DNA from: Roseibium suaedae
GTDB taxonomy: Bacteria; Pseudomonadota; Alphaproteobacteria; Rhizobiales; Stappiaceae
Length of the DNA stretch: 64,000 nt
Assembly (NCBI RefSeq): GCF_900142725.1
Contig: NZ_FRBW01000002.1
Location: 1,206,710 to 1,270,709 of the forward strand
Direction of reading: 5' to 3'
Below the pieces are notes generated by a model, which ran no database searches, was not told the origin of the DNA, and was given only the letters and a program-made list of their open reading frames with translations. Below, piece after piece: positions 18,458 through 27,669 of the stretch (the stretch's first letter is position 1; the number at the start of each line of letters is the position of its first letter). The position numbers and the translations under genes were made by a program.

Positions 18458-18501
18458 AAAAAAGGACGGCGAAAGCCTTAAAGACAAACGCCGTCCCTTT
18501 T
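18458..18501 (-). terminator. Rho-independent terminator after proV
   Basis: AAAGGACGGCG (18461-18471) and CGCCGTCC (18489-18496) followed by CTTTT form a GC-rich stem with one bulged C. Read on the minus strand it ends in a U6 run. It closes the proXWV transcript. Confidence 0.85.
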
Positions 18502-18541
18502 CGCAATTCAGAGCCTTCAGATTGAAGTGCCCTGCATGTCA

Positions 18542-19609
18542 TCAGTGCTCAGCCGGGGTCACCATCGCTGAGATCGTGTCCTGTACGGTCAGGACGCCAA
18601 CCGGCATTCCCTTCTTGTCGACCACATTGACTTCACTCTGACCGGTATCGGCAAAATGCTTTGCCGCCTGCTCAAGGCGAATGCCACGCGGCACGGTCAG
18701 ACCCTCCGAAAGTCTGCGGGACCGGTCCATGACCGTGTCGACGACGATCACCCGTCCCCGGTTCACTTCCTTGACGAAGGAGGAAATATACTCGTCCTGA
18801 GGACGCAGCACGATTTCCTGACCCGTGCCCTGCTGGATGACCTCGCCATCGCGCAAGATGGCGATCCGGTCCCCAAGGCGCAGGGCCTCGTCCAGATCAT
18901 GGGTGATGAACACGATGGTCTTGTGCAGTTCCTGCTGGAGATCCAGCAGCACACTCTGCATGTCCATACGGATCAGAGGATCCAGCGCGGAGAAGGCTTC
19001 ATCCATGAGCAGGATGTCGGAATCATTCGCCAGAGCCCTGGCGAGGCCCACACGCTGCTGCATGCCGCCGGAAAGCTGGTTCGGATAGTAATCCTCATAG
19101 CCCTCAAGCCCGACCCGGGTGATCCACTTGGCCGCCCGCTGCTCGGCTTCCTTTTCGGCAACGCCCTGGATTTCCAGACCATAGACCGTGTTCTTCAGCA
19201 CCGTGCGATGGGGCAGAAGCGCGAACTTCTGGAACACCATGGCGGTCTTATGCCGCCGGAATTCCCGCAGCTCCCGCATGGACATCTTACAGACATCCAC
19301 ATCGCCATAGAGCACCTCGCCGGTGGTCGGCTCGATCAAGCGGTTGATATGCCGGATCAAGGTTGACTTGCCGGAGCCCGACAACCCCATGACCACCTGG
19401 ATCTTTCCCGCCGGCATGGAGATGTTGATGTCCTTGAGACCCAGAACGTGATTGTACTTCTCGTTCAGTTCGCTCTTGGACATGCCCTCCTTGACCTTGT
19501 CGACCAGCTTGGCTCCGTCCGGCCCGAAGATCTTGTAGAGACCCCGGATGTCGATGCCGATGGCGTCGGCACGGGTGCCTTCATATTCAAATGCATCAGC
19601 ATCAGCCAT
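18542..19609 (-). CDS. proV: Glycine betaine/proline ABC transporter ATP-binding protein
   Basis: Cytoplasmic ATPase of 355 residues energising uptake of glycine betaine or a related osmolyte. Walker A is GLSGSGKST, the ABC signature LSGGMQQRVGLARA, and Walker B ILLMDEAFSALDPLIR. The start at 19609 overlaps the proW stop by 8 bases. After the ATPase domain a CBS-like tail (MPVGVLTVQDTISAMVT) replaces the longer tandem CBS region of E. coli ProV (400 residues), so ionic-strength sensing may differ. The N-terminal region YKIFGPDGAKLVDKVKEG is typical of the ProV/OpuAA branch. Confidence 0.94.
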   Translation of the reverse strand: MADADAFEYEGTRADAIGIDIRGLYKIFGPDGAKLVDKVKEGMSKSELNEKYNHVLGLKDINISMPAGKIQVVMGLSGSGKSTLIRHINRLIEPTTGEVLYGDVDVCKMSMRELREFRRHKTAMVFQKFALLPHRTVLKNTVYGLEIQGVAEKEAEQRAAKWITRVGLEGYEDYYPNQLSGGMQQRVGLARALANDSDILLMDEAFSALDPLIRMDMQSVLLDLQQELHKTIVFITHDLDEALRLGDRIAILRDGEVIQQGTGQEIVLRPQDEYISSFVKEVNRGRVIVVDTVMDRSRRLSEGLTVPRGIRLEQAAKHFADTGQSEVNVVDKKGMPVGVLTVQDTISAMVTPAEH

Positions 19610-20486
19610 GGACAGTCTCCGAGTGTTTCTGCAGGCGCTTGCCATAGGCCTGGGTGGCCCGGTCAAAGATGATGGCGATCGCAACAATCGCGAGGCCGTT
19701 CATCACGCCCATGGTGAAATACTGGTTGTTGATGGCCTGAAGCACAGGCTGGCCGAGACCCTTGACGCCAATCATCGAGGCAACGACGACCATGGCAAGC
19801 GACATCATGATGCACTGGTTGATACCGGCCATGATGGTGGGCAGAGCCAGCGGCAGCTGAACATTGACCAGCTTCTGCCACGCGGAAGACCCGAAGGCAT
19901 CCGCGGCCTCCAGAACATCCTTGTTCACGAGGCGGATGCCGAGGTTGGTCAGCCGGATCATCGGTGGGATGGCATAGATGACCACGGCAATCACCCCTGG
20001 CACCTTGCCAAGGCCGAAGATCATCACCACCGGGATCAGGTAGACGAAGCTCGGCATCGTCTGCATGAGATCAAGAATGGGATTGATGAAGGACTGCACC
20101 CGGTCTGACCGGGACATGAGGATGCCGATCGGAATGCCGACGACAATCGCCGTCAACGTACACACGGCCACCATGGCAATGGTCCGCATCGTGTCTTCCC
20201 ACATGCCGAAATAGCCGATCAGCAGCAGGGCAATGGCCGATCCGACCGTGATCTTGATGCTCCGGCTCAGTGCGAACACGATCGCCACAAGGCCAAGCAG
20301 CACCAGCGGCCAGGGAGAGGAAATCAGAAGGTTTTCAAGGCCGATCAGAAAGGCCTTCAGAGGAGAAAACAGGTTCTCCAGCGTCTCGCCATAGGCTCTC
20401 GTAAATTCCTTGAAGCCACCGTCGATCGTGAGACGCAGGTCCCGGAGATCGCGGCGCCCCATAGAGGGAAAGTCAACCCAGTCCAT
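19602..20486 (-). CDS. proW: Glycine betaine/proline ABC transporter permease
   Basis: Inner-membrane permease of 294 residues from the ATG at 20486. An amphipathic N-terminus is followed by about six hydrophobic helices. The inner-membrane loop contacting ProV is visible as EAADAFGSSAWQKLVNVQLPLALPTIMAGINQ, shown here as the EAA motif. QTMPSFVYLIPVVMIFGLGKVPG is also typical of ProW/OpuAB. It lies between proX and proV on one transcript, separated from proX by the hairpin at 20520. Confidence 0.94.
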   Translation of the reverse strand: MDWVDFPSMGRRDLRDLRLTIDGGFKEFTRAYGETLENLFSPLKAFLIGLENLLISSPWPLVLLGLVAIVFALSRSIKITVGSAIALLLIGYFGMWEDTMRTIAMVAVCTLTAIVVGIPIGILMSRSDRVQSFINPILDLMQTMPSFVYLIPVVMIFGLGKVPGVIAVVIYAIPPMIRLTNLGIRLVNKDVLEAADAFGSSAWQKLVNVQLPLALPTIMAGINQCIMMSLAMVVVASMIGVKGLGQPVLQAINNQYFTMGVMNGLAIVAIAIIFDRATQAYGKRLQKHSETVHG

Positions 20487-20519
20487 GATGTGCTCCCGCC
20501 TTGGCTGTGGAACCACCAA

Positions 20520-20546
20520 GCGGGCCCGCGTCGATCGCGGACCCGC
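20520..20546 (-). repeat. Intra-operon hairpin between proX and proW
   Basis: GCGGGCCCGCG (20520-20530) pairs with CGCGGACCCGC (20536-20546) through one wobble pair and a five-base loop. No U run follows. Its place, directly after the binding-protein gene, fits a 3' stabiliser that raises binding-protein output over permease and ATPase. Confidence 0.7.
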
Positions 20547-20573
20547 CCATTACAAAGTCATACTGTGTCACGT

Positions 20574-21569
20574 TCAAAGTGCCGCCTTGACCTTCTCGGC
20601 AACCTCGGGCGTCACCCACTTGGTCCAGACATCCTCGAAGTTTTCCAGGAAGTAGTAGGCGCCATCTTCATTGGTGGCCTGGTTGTCGGTCATCCAGGCC
20701 AGAACCTTGTTGGCCGTTTCATTGTGCCAGGAGCGGACCTTGACGTAGTCCATTGCAATCCCCGCCTTGTCGGCAAAGGACTTGGTCACGACAGTGAAGA
20801 CGTCAGAACGCGGCCAGTCGGCGGGCTTGGGGTCCGGGCAATTGGCAACGACGATACACGTGTCCCAGGCGGTCTTTTCGTATTCCGCTTCCCGGTCCAG
20901 CTTGGTCATCTCGTATTTGCCCAGAATGGCGGTCGGGGCCCAGTAGTAACCCAGCCAGCCTTCCTTGCGCTCGAAGGCGCGGGCAATGGAGCCATCGAGA
21001 CCTGCGGCAGACCCGGTATCGACAACTTCAAATCCCTTTTCCTCCACGTCCCGCGCGCGGGCCATGTTGGCGGTGATGATCTGGCAAGCCCAGCCCGACG
21101 GACAATTGAACAAGGCGCCCTTGCTCTCGTCTTCCGCACCCGGGAACAGTTCCGGATGGGACAGCGCCTCTTCGACGGTCTTGATATTGTGTTCCTTGGC
21201 GAGATAGGTCGGAACCCACCAGCCCTCGACACCGCCATCGGCCAGAACCTCGCCACCGATCAGCAGGCTGCCGTCAGCCACGGCCTTGTCGAGCGGCTCG
21301 CGCACGGCATTGACCCAAAGCTCCGGCGCCATATCCGGCTCGGCCTTTTCGTTCATGGAGGTGAAGGTCGGCATCGTGTCGCCGGTAACCAGCTCCACCT
21401 TGCAGCCATATCCCTCTTCCAGGATGATCTTGTCGATATGCGCCATCGCTCCCGCGGACGCCCAGTTCATTTCGGCAACTGTAACCGTACCGCACTCTTC
21501 GGCGGCCATGGCTGACGATGCGCCCAGGCAAAGGGCTGTCGCAGCCAGGGTGGCAAACACTGTCTTCAT
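20574..21569 (-). CDS. proX: Glycine betaine/proline ABC transporter substrate-binding protein
   Basis: Periplasmic binding protein of 331 residues with a signal peptide cleaved after AMA at about residue 22. The family fold is recognisable from VTVAEMNWASAGAMAHIDKIIL, LVTGDTMPTFTSM, PELWVNAVREPLDKAV and GWWVPTYLAKEHNIKTVEEAL. Trp and Tyr residues, such as GYYWAPTAIL, could form the aromatic cage for a quaternary amine. Four or more cysteines may form disulfides. It leads the proX-proW-proV operon. The ligand could be glycine betaine, proline betaine or another betaine; the sequence alone does not tell. Confidence 0.9.
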   Translation of the reverse strand: MKTVFATLAATALCLGASSAMAAEECGTVTVAEMNWASAGAMAHIDKIILEEGYGCKVELVTGDTMPTFTSMNEKAEPDMAPELWVNAVREPLDKAVADGSLLIGGEVLADGGVEGWWVPTYLAKEHNIKTVEEALSHPELFPGAEDESKGALFNCPSGWACQIITANMARARDVEEKGFEVVDTGSAAGLDGSIARAFERKEGWLGYYWAPTAILGKYEMTKLDREAEYEKTAWDTCIVVANCPDPKPADWPRSDVFTVVTKSFADKAGIAMDYVKVRSWHNETANKVLAWMTDNQATNEDGAYYFLENFEDVWTKWVTPEVAEKVKAAL

Positions 21570-21622
21570 CAGACTTCTCCACTGCAGTTCAACATTGAGG
21601 ATTAAATAAAAGGATGAGGAAT

Positions 21623-21634
21623 TGTCAGTTATTC
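21623..21634 (+). promoter_or_regulatory. TGTCAGTTATTC motif upstream of proX
   Basis: Exact 12-base match to 18208-18219 before the GntR gene at the other end of this operon. It lies 54-65 bases upstream of the proX ATG, a sensible operator position. Confidence 0.4.
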
Positions 21635-22137
21635 TTCAGTCCATTTGGATCGAAACCGGGCATAAAATAAATATTTCAATCATTACGTGAAATATCTGAT
21701 GAATCAGAAACTGAATTCAGATTCACATGCCCGGAGCCTTGAGCCAATTCGAGATGAAAGCGGATCACACTAGTCATCTTGAATTCGCGCATTGGTTTCC
21801 CTTGATCAGGATTATATTTTACACCACATTAGCGATGCTATCTCGCCGAGATAATTACACTTCAGTTTCCCACTGACAACCTTTGCAGATCCTTTTGTCG
21901 CCATTTGGCAACAAAAGAACCAAACTGCCGCCATTATTGGCGTTTTGGGGCGCAGGAAGATCAAATCAAGACATAAAATTATCGGAATCGGCCAGAGAAC
22001 CGTGGCGAGTCGAGCGCAAGTTCATGCTTTTTATCGTAAATCCGCCAGGTTCAGAGGCCGTGACGGGACCCGTTCTGGCTGATAGAAAGAAGGCTGCCTG
22101 TCGGCATTTCCCGCCAATCTCACAGCGACGGATAAAC
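21635..22137. other. Long intergenic region with several inverted repeats
   Basis: About 500 bases between proX and the VOC gene, AT-rich in the left half. It holds TATCTCG-C-CGAGATA (21839-21853), a hairpin with CTTTTGT/ACAAAAG arms (21892-21917) and CGCCA-TTAT-TGGCG (21929-21942). The VOC reading frame extends open to 21883 but without conserved sequence. I see no other gene. Confidence 0.5.
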
Positions 22138-22551
22138 ATGCGCTCCTGTTTCCATCTCGCCTACCATGTCACGGACCTTGACGAAGCCCGCGCCTTTTAC
22201 GGAGACCTGCTCGGCTGCCCGGAAGGCCGCAGCACCGAGACCTGGGTCGACTTCGATTTCTTCGGCCACCAGATCTCCCTGCACCTGGGCGAACCGTTCA
22301 AGACGACCAACACGGGCAAGGTCGGCGATCACATGGTGCCGATGCCGCATCTGGGCGTGGTGCTCGGCATGGACGACTGGCAGACGCTGGCAGACAAGCT
22401 GACGGCGGCCGGAACCCAGTTCGTTCTTGCCCCGTCCATCCGCTTCAAGGGAGAGCCCGGCGAACAGAGCACGATGTTCTTCCGCGACCCGTCCGGCAAT
22501 CCGATCGAGGTAAAGGGCTTCAAGGATACATCCGGAATATTCGCCGCATGA
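22138..22551 (+). CDS. VOC-superfamily (glyoxalase/dioxygenase-like) protein
   Basis: Protein of 137 residues with paired beta-alpha-beta-beta-beta modules. The N-terminal module begins FHLAYHVTDLDEARAFYGDLLGC, giving the first metal-ligand His in LAYHVTDL. The C-terminal module has FFRDPSGNPIEVKGF, with the Glu of the family pattern. The ATG at 22138 follows a GACGGA-like site. It overlaps the next gene by four bases (ATGA), so the two are co-translated. The reaction is unknown; VOC members include extradiol dioxygenases, glyoxalases and resistance proteins. Confidence 0.82.
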   Translation: MRSCFHLAYHVTDLDEARAFYGDLLGCPEGRSTETWVDFDFFGHQISLHLGEPFKTTNTGKVGDHMVPMPHLGVVLGMDDWQTLADKLTAAGTQFVLAPSIRFKGEPGEQSTMFFRDPSGNPIEVKGFKDTSGIFAA

Positions 22552-23495
22552 CCCGCCTCATTCCCTTCGTCACACGCAGCAGCAGAAGCGAAGCAGAGGG
22601 CTGGCTGGCCTCGCTGAACAGCGCGCTTGGCCCTCACGCGGAAATCCGCCTGCTTGCGGATGTCAGCAAGGAAGACCGGCAAGCCTCCGAACTTGCCATC
22701 GTTGCCAATCCGGACCCGGCCGAACTGCTTCTGCTGCCGAATCTCAAGTGGGTTCAGAGCCTGTGGGCTGGCATCGAGCGGATGGCCGCGGAACTGCCGG
22801 CATCAGATCTCAAGATCGTGCGCCTGGTCGACCCGAAGATGGCACAGACCATGTCCGAGGCTGTGCTCGCCTGGACGCTCTATCTTCACCGGGACATGCC
22901 CGCCTATGCCCGCCAGCAGGCCGAGCGGCGCTGGCGTGAGCATGAACTGAAGTTGCCTGAAGACCAAACGGTGACGCTGCTTGGCCTCGGCCATCTTGGC
23001 GCTGCCGCAGCTCAACGCCTCAAGGACAACGGCTTTACCGTTCAGGGCTGGAGCCGGAGCGAGAAGACACTGGATGGCATCAGGACCTTCTCGGGCGAGG
23101 CAGGCCTGAAACAAGCCTTGACCACGACGGACATTGCCGTCGTGCTGATGCCCCTGACCAGCGAGACCCGCGGACTTGTGGGCAAGGAAGCCCTCGCCGC
23201 GCTGAAGCCGGGGGCTAGCCTGATCAACTTTGCCCGTGGCCCGGTCATCGATGACAGCGCCCTGCTCGAAGCGCTGGACACGGGGCACGTCAAGCATGCT
23301 GTTCTCGATGTCTTTGCGACCGAACCGCTGCCCGCGGATCACCGCTACTGGACACATCCGTCCGTTACGGTGCTCCCGCATATTTCCGCCCCGACGATCA
23401 AGAAGACCGCGTCCGAACTCGTGAAGCGCAATGTCACGGCCTTCCTGAACACGGGTGAGATTCCCGCAGCAATCGACCGCAACCGGGGCTACTGA
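22548..23495 (+). CDS. D-2-hydroxyacid dehydrogenase, glyoxylate/hydroxypyruvate reductase A type
   Basis: NAD(P)-dependent reductase of 315 residues. The cofactor motif is LGLGHLGAAAAQRL with WSRSEK after strand two. Catalytic residues lie in INFARGPVIDD (Arg), ATEPLPADHRYWTHP (Glu) and VLPHISAPT (His). The N-terminal WVQSLWAGIE and PKMAQTMSEAVLAWTL resemble GhrA. It probably reduces glyoxylate or hydroxypyruvate. It is translationally coupled to the VOC gene and ends at the bidirectional terminator at 23554. Confidence 0.87.
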   Translation: MTRLIPFVTRSSRSEAEGWLASLNSALGPHAEIRLLADVSKEDRQASELAIVANPDPAELLLLPNLKWVQSLWAGIERMAAELPASDLKIVRLVDPKMAQTMSEAVLAWTLYLHRDMPAYARQQAERRWREHELKLPEDQTVTLLGLGHLGAAAAQRLKDNGFTVQGWSRSEKTLDGIRTFSGEAGLKQALTTTDIAVVLMPLTSETRGLVGKEALAALKPGASLINFARGPVIDDSALLEALDTGHVKHAVLDVFATEPLPADHRYWTHPSVTVLPHISAPTIKKTASELVKRNVTAFLNTGEIPAAIDRNRGY

Positions 23496-23553
23496 GGAGC
23501 ATAAGCTTCCGGCGAGATCAGCGCCAGAGCACTGTTCGGGAACAGCTGAAATG

Positions 23554-23585
23554 AAAAACCCCGCGCAGATTTGCGCGGGGCTTTT
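23554..23585. terminator. Bidirectional rho-independent terminator
   Basis: CCCCGCGCA (23559-23567) and TGCGCGGGG (23572-23580) form a perfect 9-bp stem with a four-base loop. It is flanked by A5 on the left and CTTTTT on the right, so it works for both the reductase (+) and gnd (-). Confidence 0.92.
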
Positions 23586-23608
23586 TGTCTTCAGAAAGGC
23601 TGGACCAA

Positions 23609-25033
23609 TCAGCCCATGGCCCAAGGGCCATGATAGCCCTTGCCATCCTTGTCCGTGCGCTCGAAGCCGTGGGCGCCGAAGAAGTCGCGCTGGCCCTGCA
23701 GCATGTTGGCCGTGGAGCGGCCGGTGCGCATGATGTCGAAATAGGACAGCGCCGACGACAGGGCCGGAACAGCCAGACCGTTCAGAGCGCCGAGCGCCAC
23801 CACCTGACGCAGGGCGCCATGGGTTTCCTTGAGCTTGTCAGCAAAGAACGGCGCCAGCATCAGGTTGCGGGCCGGGTCTTCGTCAAGGGCGCTGGCCATG
23901 TCGTTCAGCATCGCAGAGCGGATGATACAGCCATTGCGCCAGATCTTCGCGATTTCCGGCAGCGGCATTGCCCAGCCATACTGCTTGGCAGCTTCCAGGA
24001 TCAGGCCGAAGCCCTGCGCGTAGCAGACGATCTTGCCGGCAACCAATGCAGATTCCAGAACGGAAGTGGCGATTGCAGCCTTGTCGAGCGCCACCGGAGC
24101 CGCACCAAACACGGCCTCACCTTCTTTGCGCTCATCAATGCGGGCCGACATGTTGCGGGCGGCAACAGCCGCTTCGATGGCGCTTGCCGGCGTGCCCAGC
24201 ATGAGGCCTTCGATGGCGGTCCAGCGACCGGTGCCCTTCTGACCAGCCGTATCCAAGATGATGTCCAGCATCGGCTTGCCGGTATCCGGGTCAGCCGTAT
24301 TGGCAACCTTGCCGGAAATCTCGATCAGGTAGGACTGGAGAATGCCACCGTTCCACGTCTCGAATACCGAGCCGATTTCAGCGGAGGTCATGCCGAGGCC
24401 GTCGCGCATCACACCATAGACTTCGGCGATCATCTGCATGTCGGCATATTCGATACCGTTGTGAACGGTCTTCACCAGATGACCGGCACCGGCAGCGCCC
24501 AGATGGGCCGCGCAAGGCGTGCCTTCATGCTTGGCGGAAATCGCTTCCAGGATATGACCAACCTGGGTCCAGGCATCAGCCGGGCCGCCCGCCATGATGG
24601 ACGGTCCAAAACGAGCGCCTTCTTCACCACCGGAGACGCCGATACCCATGAAGCGCGGACCTTTTGCGGCAGCTTCTTCATCGCGGCGGTTGGTGTCGTG
24701 ATAATTGGCGTTGCCCGCGTCGATAATCAGGTCCTGCGGATCCAGAAGAGGACGGAGCGCTTCGATCTGCGCATCCACGGCCTCGCCTGCCGGGACCATC
24801 AGGATGATGGCACGCGGGCTCTTGATGGCGCCGATGAAATCCTCAAGGGTCTTGGTCGGAACCAGCTTTTCCGCAAGCGGGCCTGCCTTTGCCATGAACT
24901 GGTCGGTCTTGTCCGTGGTGCGGTTGAAGACCGCGATGGAAAAACCATTCTCAGCAATGTTCAGCGCCAGGTTTCCCCCCATGGTGCCAAGGCCGATCAA
25001 TCCGATCTCGGCAGTCGCCGTCGTTGCGGACAT
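23609..25033 (-). CDS. gnd: 6-phosphogluconate dehydrogenase, decarboxylating
   Basis: Enzyme of 474 residues oxidising 6-phosphogluconate to ribulose 5-phosphate, CO2 and NADPH in the pentose phosphate pathway. The start is the ATG at 25033 with AAAGGAG upstream. The cofactor site is IGLIGLGTMGGNLALNIAENG. The substrate site shows MGIGVSGGEEGARFGPSIM and HLVKTVHNGIEYADMQMIAE with the catalytic Lys and Asn. QKGTGRWTAIEGL and the C-terminal QGQRDFFGAHGFERTD are also diagnostic. Length matches the long (E. coli-type) form. It is transcribed alone between two terminators. Confidence 0.97.
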   Translation of the reverse strand: MSATTATAEIGLIGLGTMGGNLALNIAENGFSIAVFNRTTDKTDQFMAKAGPLAEKLVPTKTLEDFIGAIKSPRAIILMVPAGEAVDAQIEALRPLLDPQDLIIDAGNANYHDTNRRDEEAAAKGPRFMGIGVSGGEEGARFGPSIMAGGPADAWTQVGHILEAISAKHEGTPCAAHLGAAGAGHLVKTVHNGIEYADMQMIAEVYGVMRDGLGMTSAEIGSVFETWNGGILQSYLIEISGKVANTADPDTGKPMLDIILDTAGQKGTGRWTAIEGLMLGTPASAIEAAVAARNMSARIDERKEGEAVFGAAPVALDKAAIATSVLESALVAGKIVCYAQGFGLILEAAKQYGWAMPLPEIAKIWRNGCIIRSAMLNDMASALDEDPARNLMLAPFFADKLKETHGALRQVVALGALNGLAVPALSSALSYFDIMRTGRSTANMLQGQRDFFGAHGFERTDKDGKGYHGPWAMG

Positions 25034-25164
25034 GGAAAGCTCCTTTCGCTTCTTGTTCGATTTCGCGTGTTCGCTGGCAGCGTAATATCCCAGTTTGCTC
25101 ACAGTCCGCAATTCCACAGAACGCCCAAAGCGTTCGCTTTTACAATTTCATCGTCCAAGCAAGC

Positions 25165-25192
25165 AAAAGCCCGGCACCTTCCAGCACCGGGC
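25165..25192 (-). terminator. Terminator after tex
   Basis: GCCCGG (25169-25174) and CCGGGC (25187-25192) form the stem, followed on the minus strand by UUUUGCUUG. It sits between the tex stop and gnd. Confidence 0.65.
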
Positions 25193-25218
25193 TCCAATTG
25201 CGATCGAAGATGCGAAAA

Positions 25219-27669
25219 TCACTTCCGGCCACGGTTCATAGCGGCGGCCAGTGCCGCAGCCATGGCGTTGTTGGCGGGAGCGGGGGCATTTCCCGGCTTG
25301 CCGCCGCCGGAACCACCACCGGGCCCCTTTCCTCCAGGTCCACGGCCACCTGGTCCACGCCCTCCCGGACCACGGTCATCACGATGCCCGCTCTGACGGT
25401 TATCTGCGGCCCGCTCGCGCTGGCCCTGATAGTCCACGTCCGACTTCATCGTCATGGAGATGCGCTTGCGCTTCACATCCACTTCCAGGATCGTCACCTT
25501 CACGATATCGCCCGCCTTGACCACCTTGTGCGGGTCATCAACGAACTTGTCCGCCAGCTGGGAAACGTGAACCAGACCGTCCTGGTGCACACCGACATCA
25601 ACGAATGCGCCGAAGTTGGTGACATTGGTCACCGTGCCTTCCAGCTTCATGCCCGGCTTCAGGTCGGAGATTTCCTCAACCCCATCTGCAAGGGAAGCGG
25701 TCTTGAACTCCGGACGGGGATCTCGGCCCGGCTTTTCCAGCTCCGACAGAATGTCCTTCACCGTCGGCAGGCCGAAGCGCTCGTCAGTAAATTCCTTCGG
25801 GTCCAGTCCGCGCAGCACCGAGCTGTCACCCATGAGCTGGCGCACATCCCGGCCACAGGCCTTCACGATGCGCTTTGCCAGCGGATAGGCTTCCGGGTGC
25901 ACGGACGAAGCGTCCAGCGCCTCCTCGCCATCATTGATACGCAGGAAGCCGGCGCAAAGCTCAAACGCCTTGGCGCCGAGACGGGGCACTTCCTTGAGCT
26001 GCTTGCGGCTGGTGAACCGCCCGATGCTGTCCCGGTGCTCAACCACAGCGCGGGCCAGGCTGTCCGACAGGCCGGAAATGCGCGAGAGCAGCGCCGGAGA
26101 TGCCGTATTGAGATCAACGCCAACCGCGTTCACTGCATCTTCCACGACCGCGTCCAGCGCTCGGGCAAGCTTGGTCTGGTTGACGTCATGCTGGTACTGG
26201 CCGACGCCGATAGACTTCGGCTCGATCTTCACCAGCTCCGCCAGCGGATCCTGCAGGCGGCGGGCAATGGACGCCGCGCCGCGCAGGGACACGTCGATGC
26301 CCGGCATTTCCTTGGAGGCCAGCTCAGAGGCCGAATAGACCGATGCGCCGGCTTCATTGACGATGACCTTGACCGGACGGCTGGCCGGCGGAATGTCACC
26401 CAGAACATCGGCTGTAAGACGGTCCGTTTCGCGGCTGGCGGTACCGTTGCCGATGGCGATCAGCCCCACCTTGTGCTTGGCGATCAGTGCCAGAAGGGTT
26501 GCCCGCGACCCAGCAATGTCGTTGCGCGGCTGGAACGGATAGATCGTTGCCGTGTCGATCAGCTTGCCCGTCCCGTCAACCACGGCAACTTTCACGCCTG
26601 TGCGGATGCCAGGATCGAGACCCAGTGTCGCCTTGGCGCCAGCAGGGGCAGCCAGCAGCAGATCCTTCAGATTGCGGGCGAAGACCTGGATGGCCTCTTC
26701 CTCGGCCTTGTCGCGAAGGTCGCCCATGAGATCGAGTTCAATATGCAGCGCCAGCTTCACCTTCCAGGCCCAGCGCGCCACATCCATCAGCCACTTGTCA
26801 CCCGGACGGCCCTGGTCAGCGATGCCGTAGGTGTCGGCGACCAGCTTTTCAGCCGGCTTTACCGGCGAGACGTCATCCGCATCCACCGTCAGATCGACGG
26901 ACAGAATCCCTTCATTGCGGCCACGGAACAGAGCCAGAGCGCGGTGGCTCGGGATCTTGGAGAGCGGCTCGGAATAGTCGAAATAGTCCGCGAACTTCGC
27001 GCCCTTCTCGCTCTGGCCATCGATCAGCTTGGACTGAACGACGCCCTTCTCCGAGACATGGCGGCGGAGCTGGCCAACGAGAGCAGCGTTTTCCGCAAAG
27101 CGTTCCATCAGGATCTGGCGGGCCCCATCAAGAGCTGCCTTGGTGTCCGCAACGCCCTTTTCTTCAGAAACATAGCTGCCGGCTTCCTGTTCCGGGTCTT
27201 TTGACGGATCGGAAAGCAGCAGATCAGCCAGCGGTTCCAGACCGGCTTCGCGGGCGATCTGTGCCTTGGTGCGGCGCTTCTTCTTGAACGGCAGGTAGAG
27301 ATCTTCAAGAACGGACTTGGTGTCCGCCAGCGCGATGCTCTTGGCAAGCTCATCCGTCAGCTTACCCTGCTCCTCGATCGACTTGACGATGGCAACGCGC
27401 CGGTCTTCCAGCTCACGCAGATAGATCAGCCGTTCTTCGAGCTTGCGCAGCTGGGTGTCGTCCAGCCCGCCGGTCGCTTCCTTGCGGTAGCGGGCGATGA
27501 AGGGAACCGTGGAGCCTTCGTCGAGAAGCTGAACCGCAGAATTCACCTGGGTTGGCTGGCACCCGATCTCATCCGCAATCCGCCGCGCGATGCGGAGGGC
27601 AACATCCGGGGCAAGGGCAGCAGCCTTGGTGCCGGGGGCAGGAAGGGTCAGGTCAGAGAACTCGGACAT
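25219..27669 (-). CDS. tex: Tex-family RNA-binding transcription accessory protein
   Basis: Cytoplasmic protein of 816 residues from the ATG at 27669. The frame is open far upstream but that sequence is unrelated. Domains in order: N-terminal helical region with [20 protein letters not shown]; YqgF-like domain ([34 protein letters not shown]); helix-hairpin-helix ([20 protein letters not shown]); and a C-terminal S1 domain ([26 protein letters not shown], here [15 protein letters not shown]). The last 70 residues are a low-complexity Gly/Pro/Arg tail with GRGPGG repeats, which makes it longer than the usual 770-785 residues. Tex affects transcription and toxin expression in other bacteria; its exact reaction is unsettled. 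Confidence 0.95.
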   Translation of the reverse strand: MSEFSDLTLPAPGTKAAALAPDVALRIARRIADEIGCQPTQVNSAVQLLDEGSTVPFIARYRKEATGGLDDTQLRKLEERLIYLRELEDRRVAIVKSIEEQGKLTDELAKSIALADTKSVLEDLYLPFKKKRRTKAQIAREAGLEPLADLLLSDPSKDPEQEAGSYVSEEKGVADTKAALDGARQILMERFAENAALVGQLRRHVSEKGVVQSKLIDGQSEKGAKFADYFDYSEPLSKIPSHRALALFRGRNEGILSVDLTVDADDVSPVKPAEKLVADTYGIADQGRPGDKWLMDVARWAWKVKLALHIELDLMGDLRDKAEEEAIQVFARNLKDLLLAAPAGAKATLGLDPGIRTGVKVAVVDGTGKLIDTATIYPFQPRNDIAGSRATLLALIAKHKVGLIAIGNGTASRETDRLTADVLGDIPPASRPVKVIVNEAGASVYSASELASKEMPGIDVSLRGAASIARRLQDPLAELVKIEPKSIGVGQYQHDVNQTKLARALDAVVEDAVNAVGVDLNTASPALLSRISGLSDSLARAVVEHRDSIGRFTSRKQLKEVPRLGAKAFELCAGFLRINDGEEALDASSVHPEAYPLAKRIVKACGRDVRQLMGDSSVLRGLDPKEFTDERFGLPTVKDILSELEKPGRDPRPEFKTASLADGVEEISDLKPGMKLEGTVTNVTNFGAFVDVGVHQDGLVHVSQLADKFVDDPHKVVKAGDIVKVTILEVDVKRKRISMTMKSDVDYQGQRERAADNRQSGHRDDRGPGGRGPGGRGPGGKGPGGGSGGGKPGNAPAPANNAMAAALAAAMNRGRK

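Noticed and set aside
18325..18525. Possible 66-residue gene in the AT-rich gap before proV
   Set aside because: No ribosome site or homology is visible, and the 3' end runs through the proV terminator stem.
21883..22137. N-terminal extension of the VOC gene
   Set aside because: The frame is open, but the sequence has no VOC features, runs through inverted repeats, and the ATG at 22138 starts the conserved domain.
25321..25380. Short tandem repeat in the Gly/Pro-rich stretch
   Set aside because: It is the coding sequence of the GRGPGG tail of Tex, not a separate repeat element or CRISPR.
25024..27204. 726-codon open frame on the plus strand
   Set aside because: It is antisense to tex, whose S1, helix-hairpin-helix and YqgF domains are obvious on the other strand.
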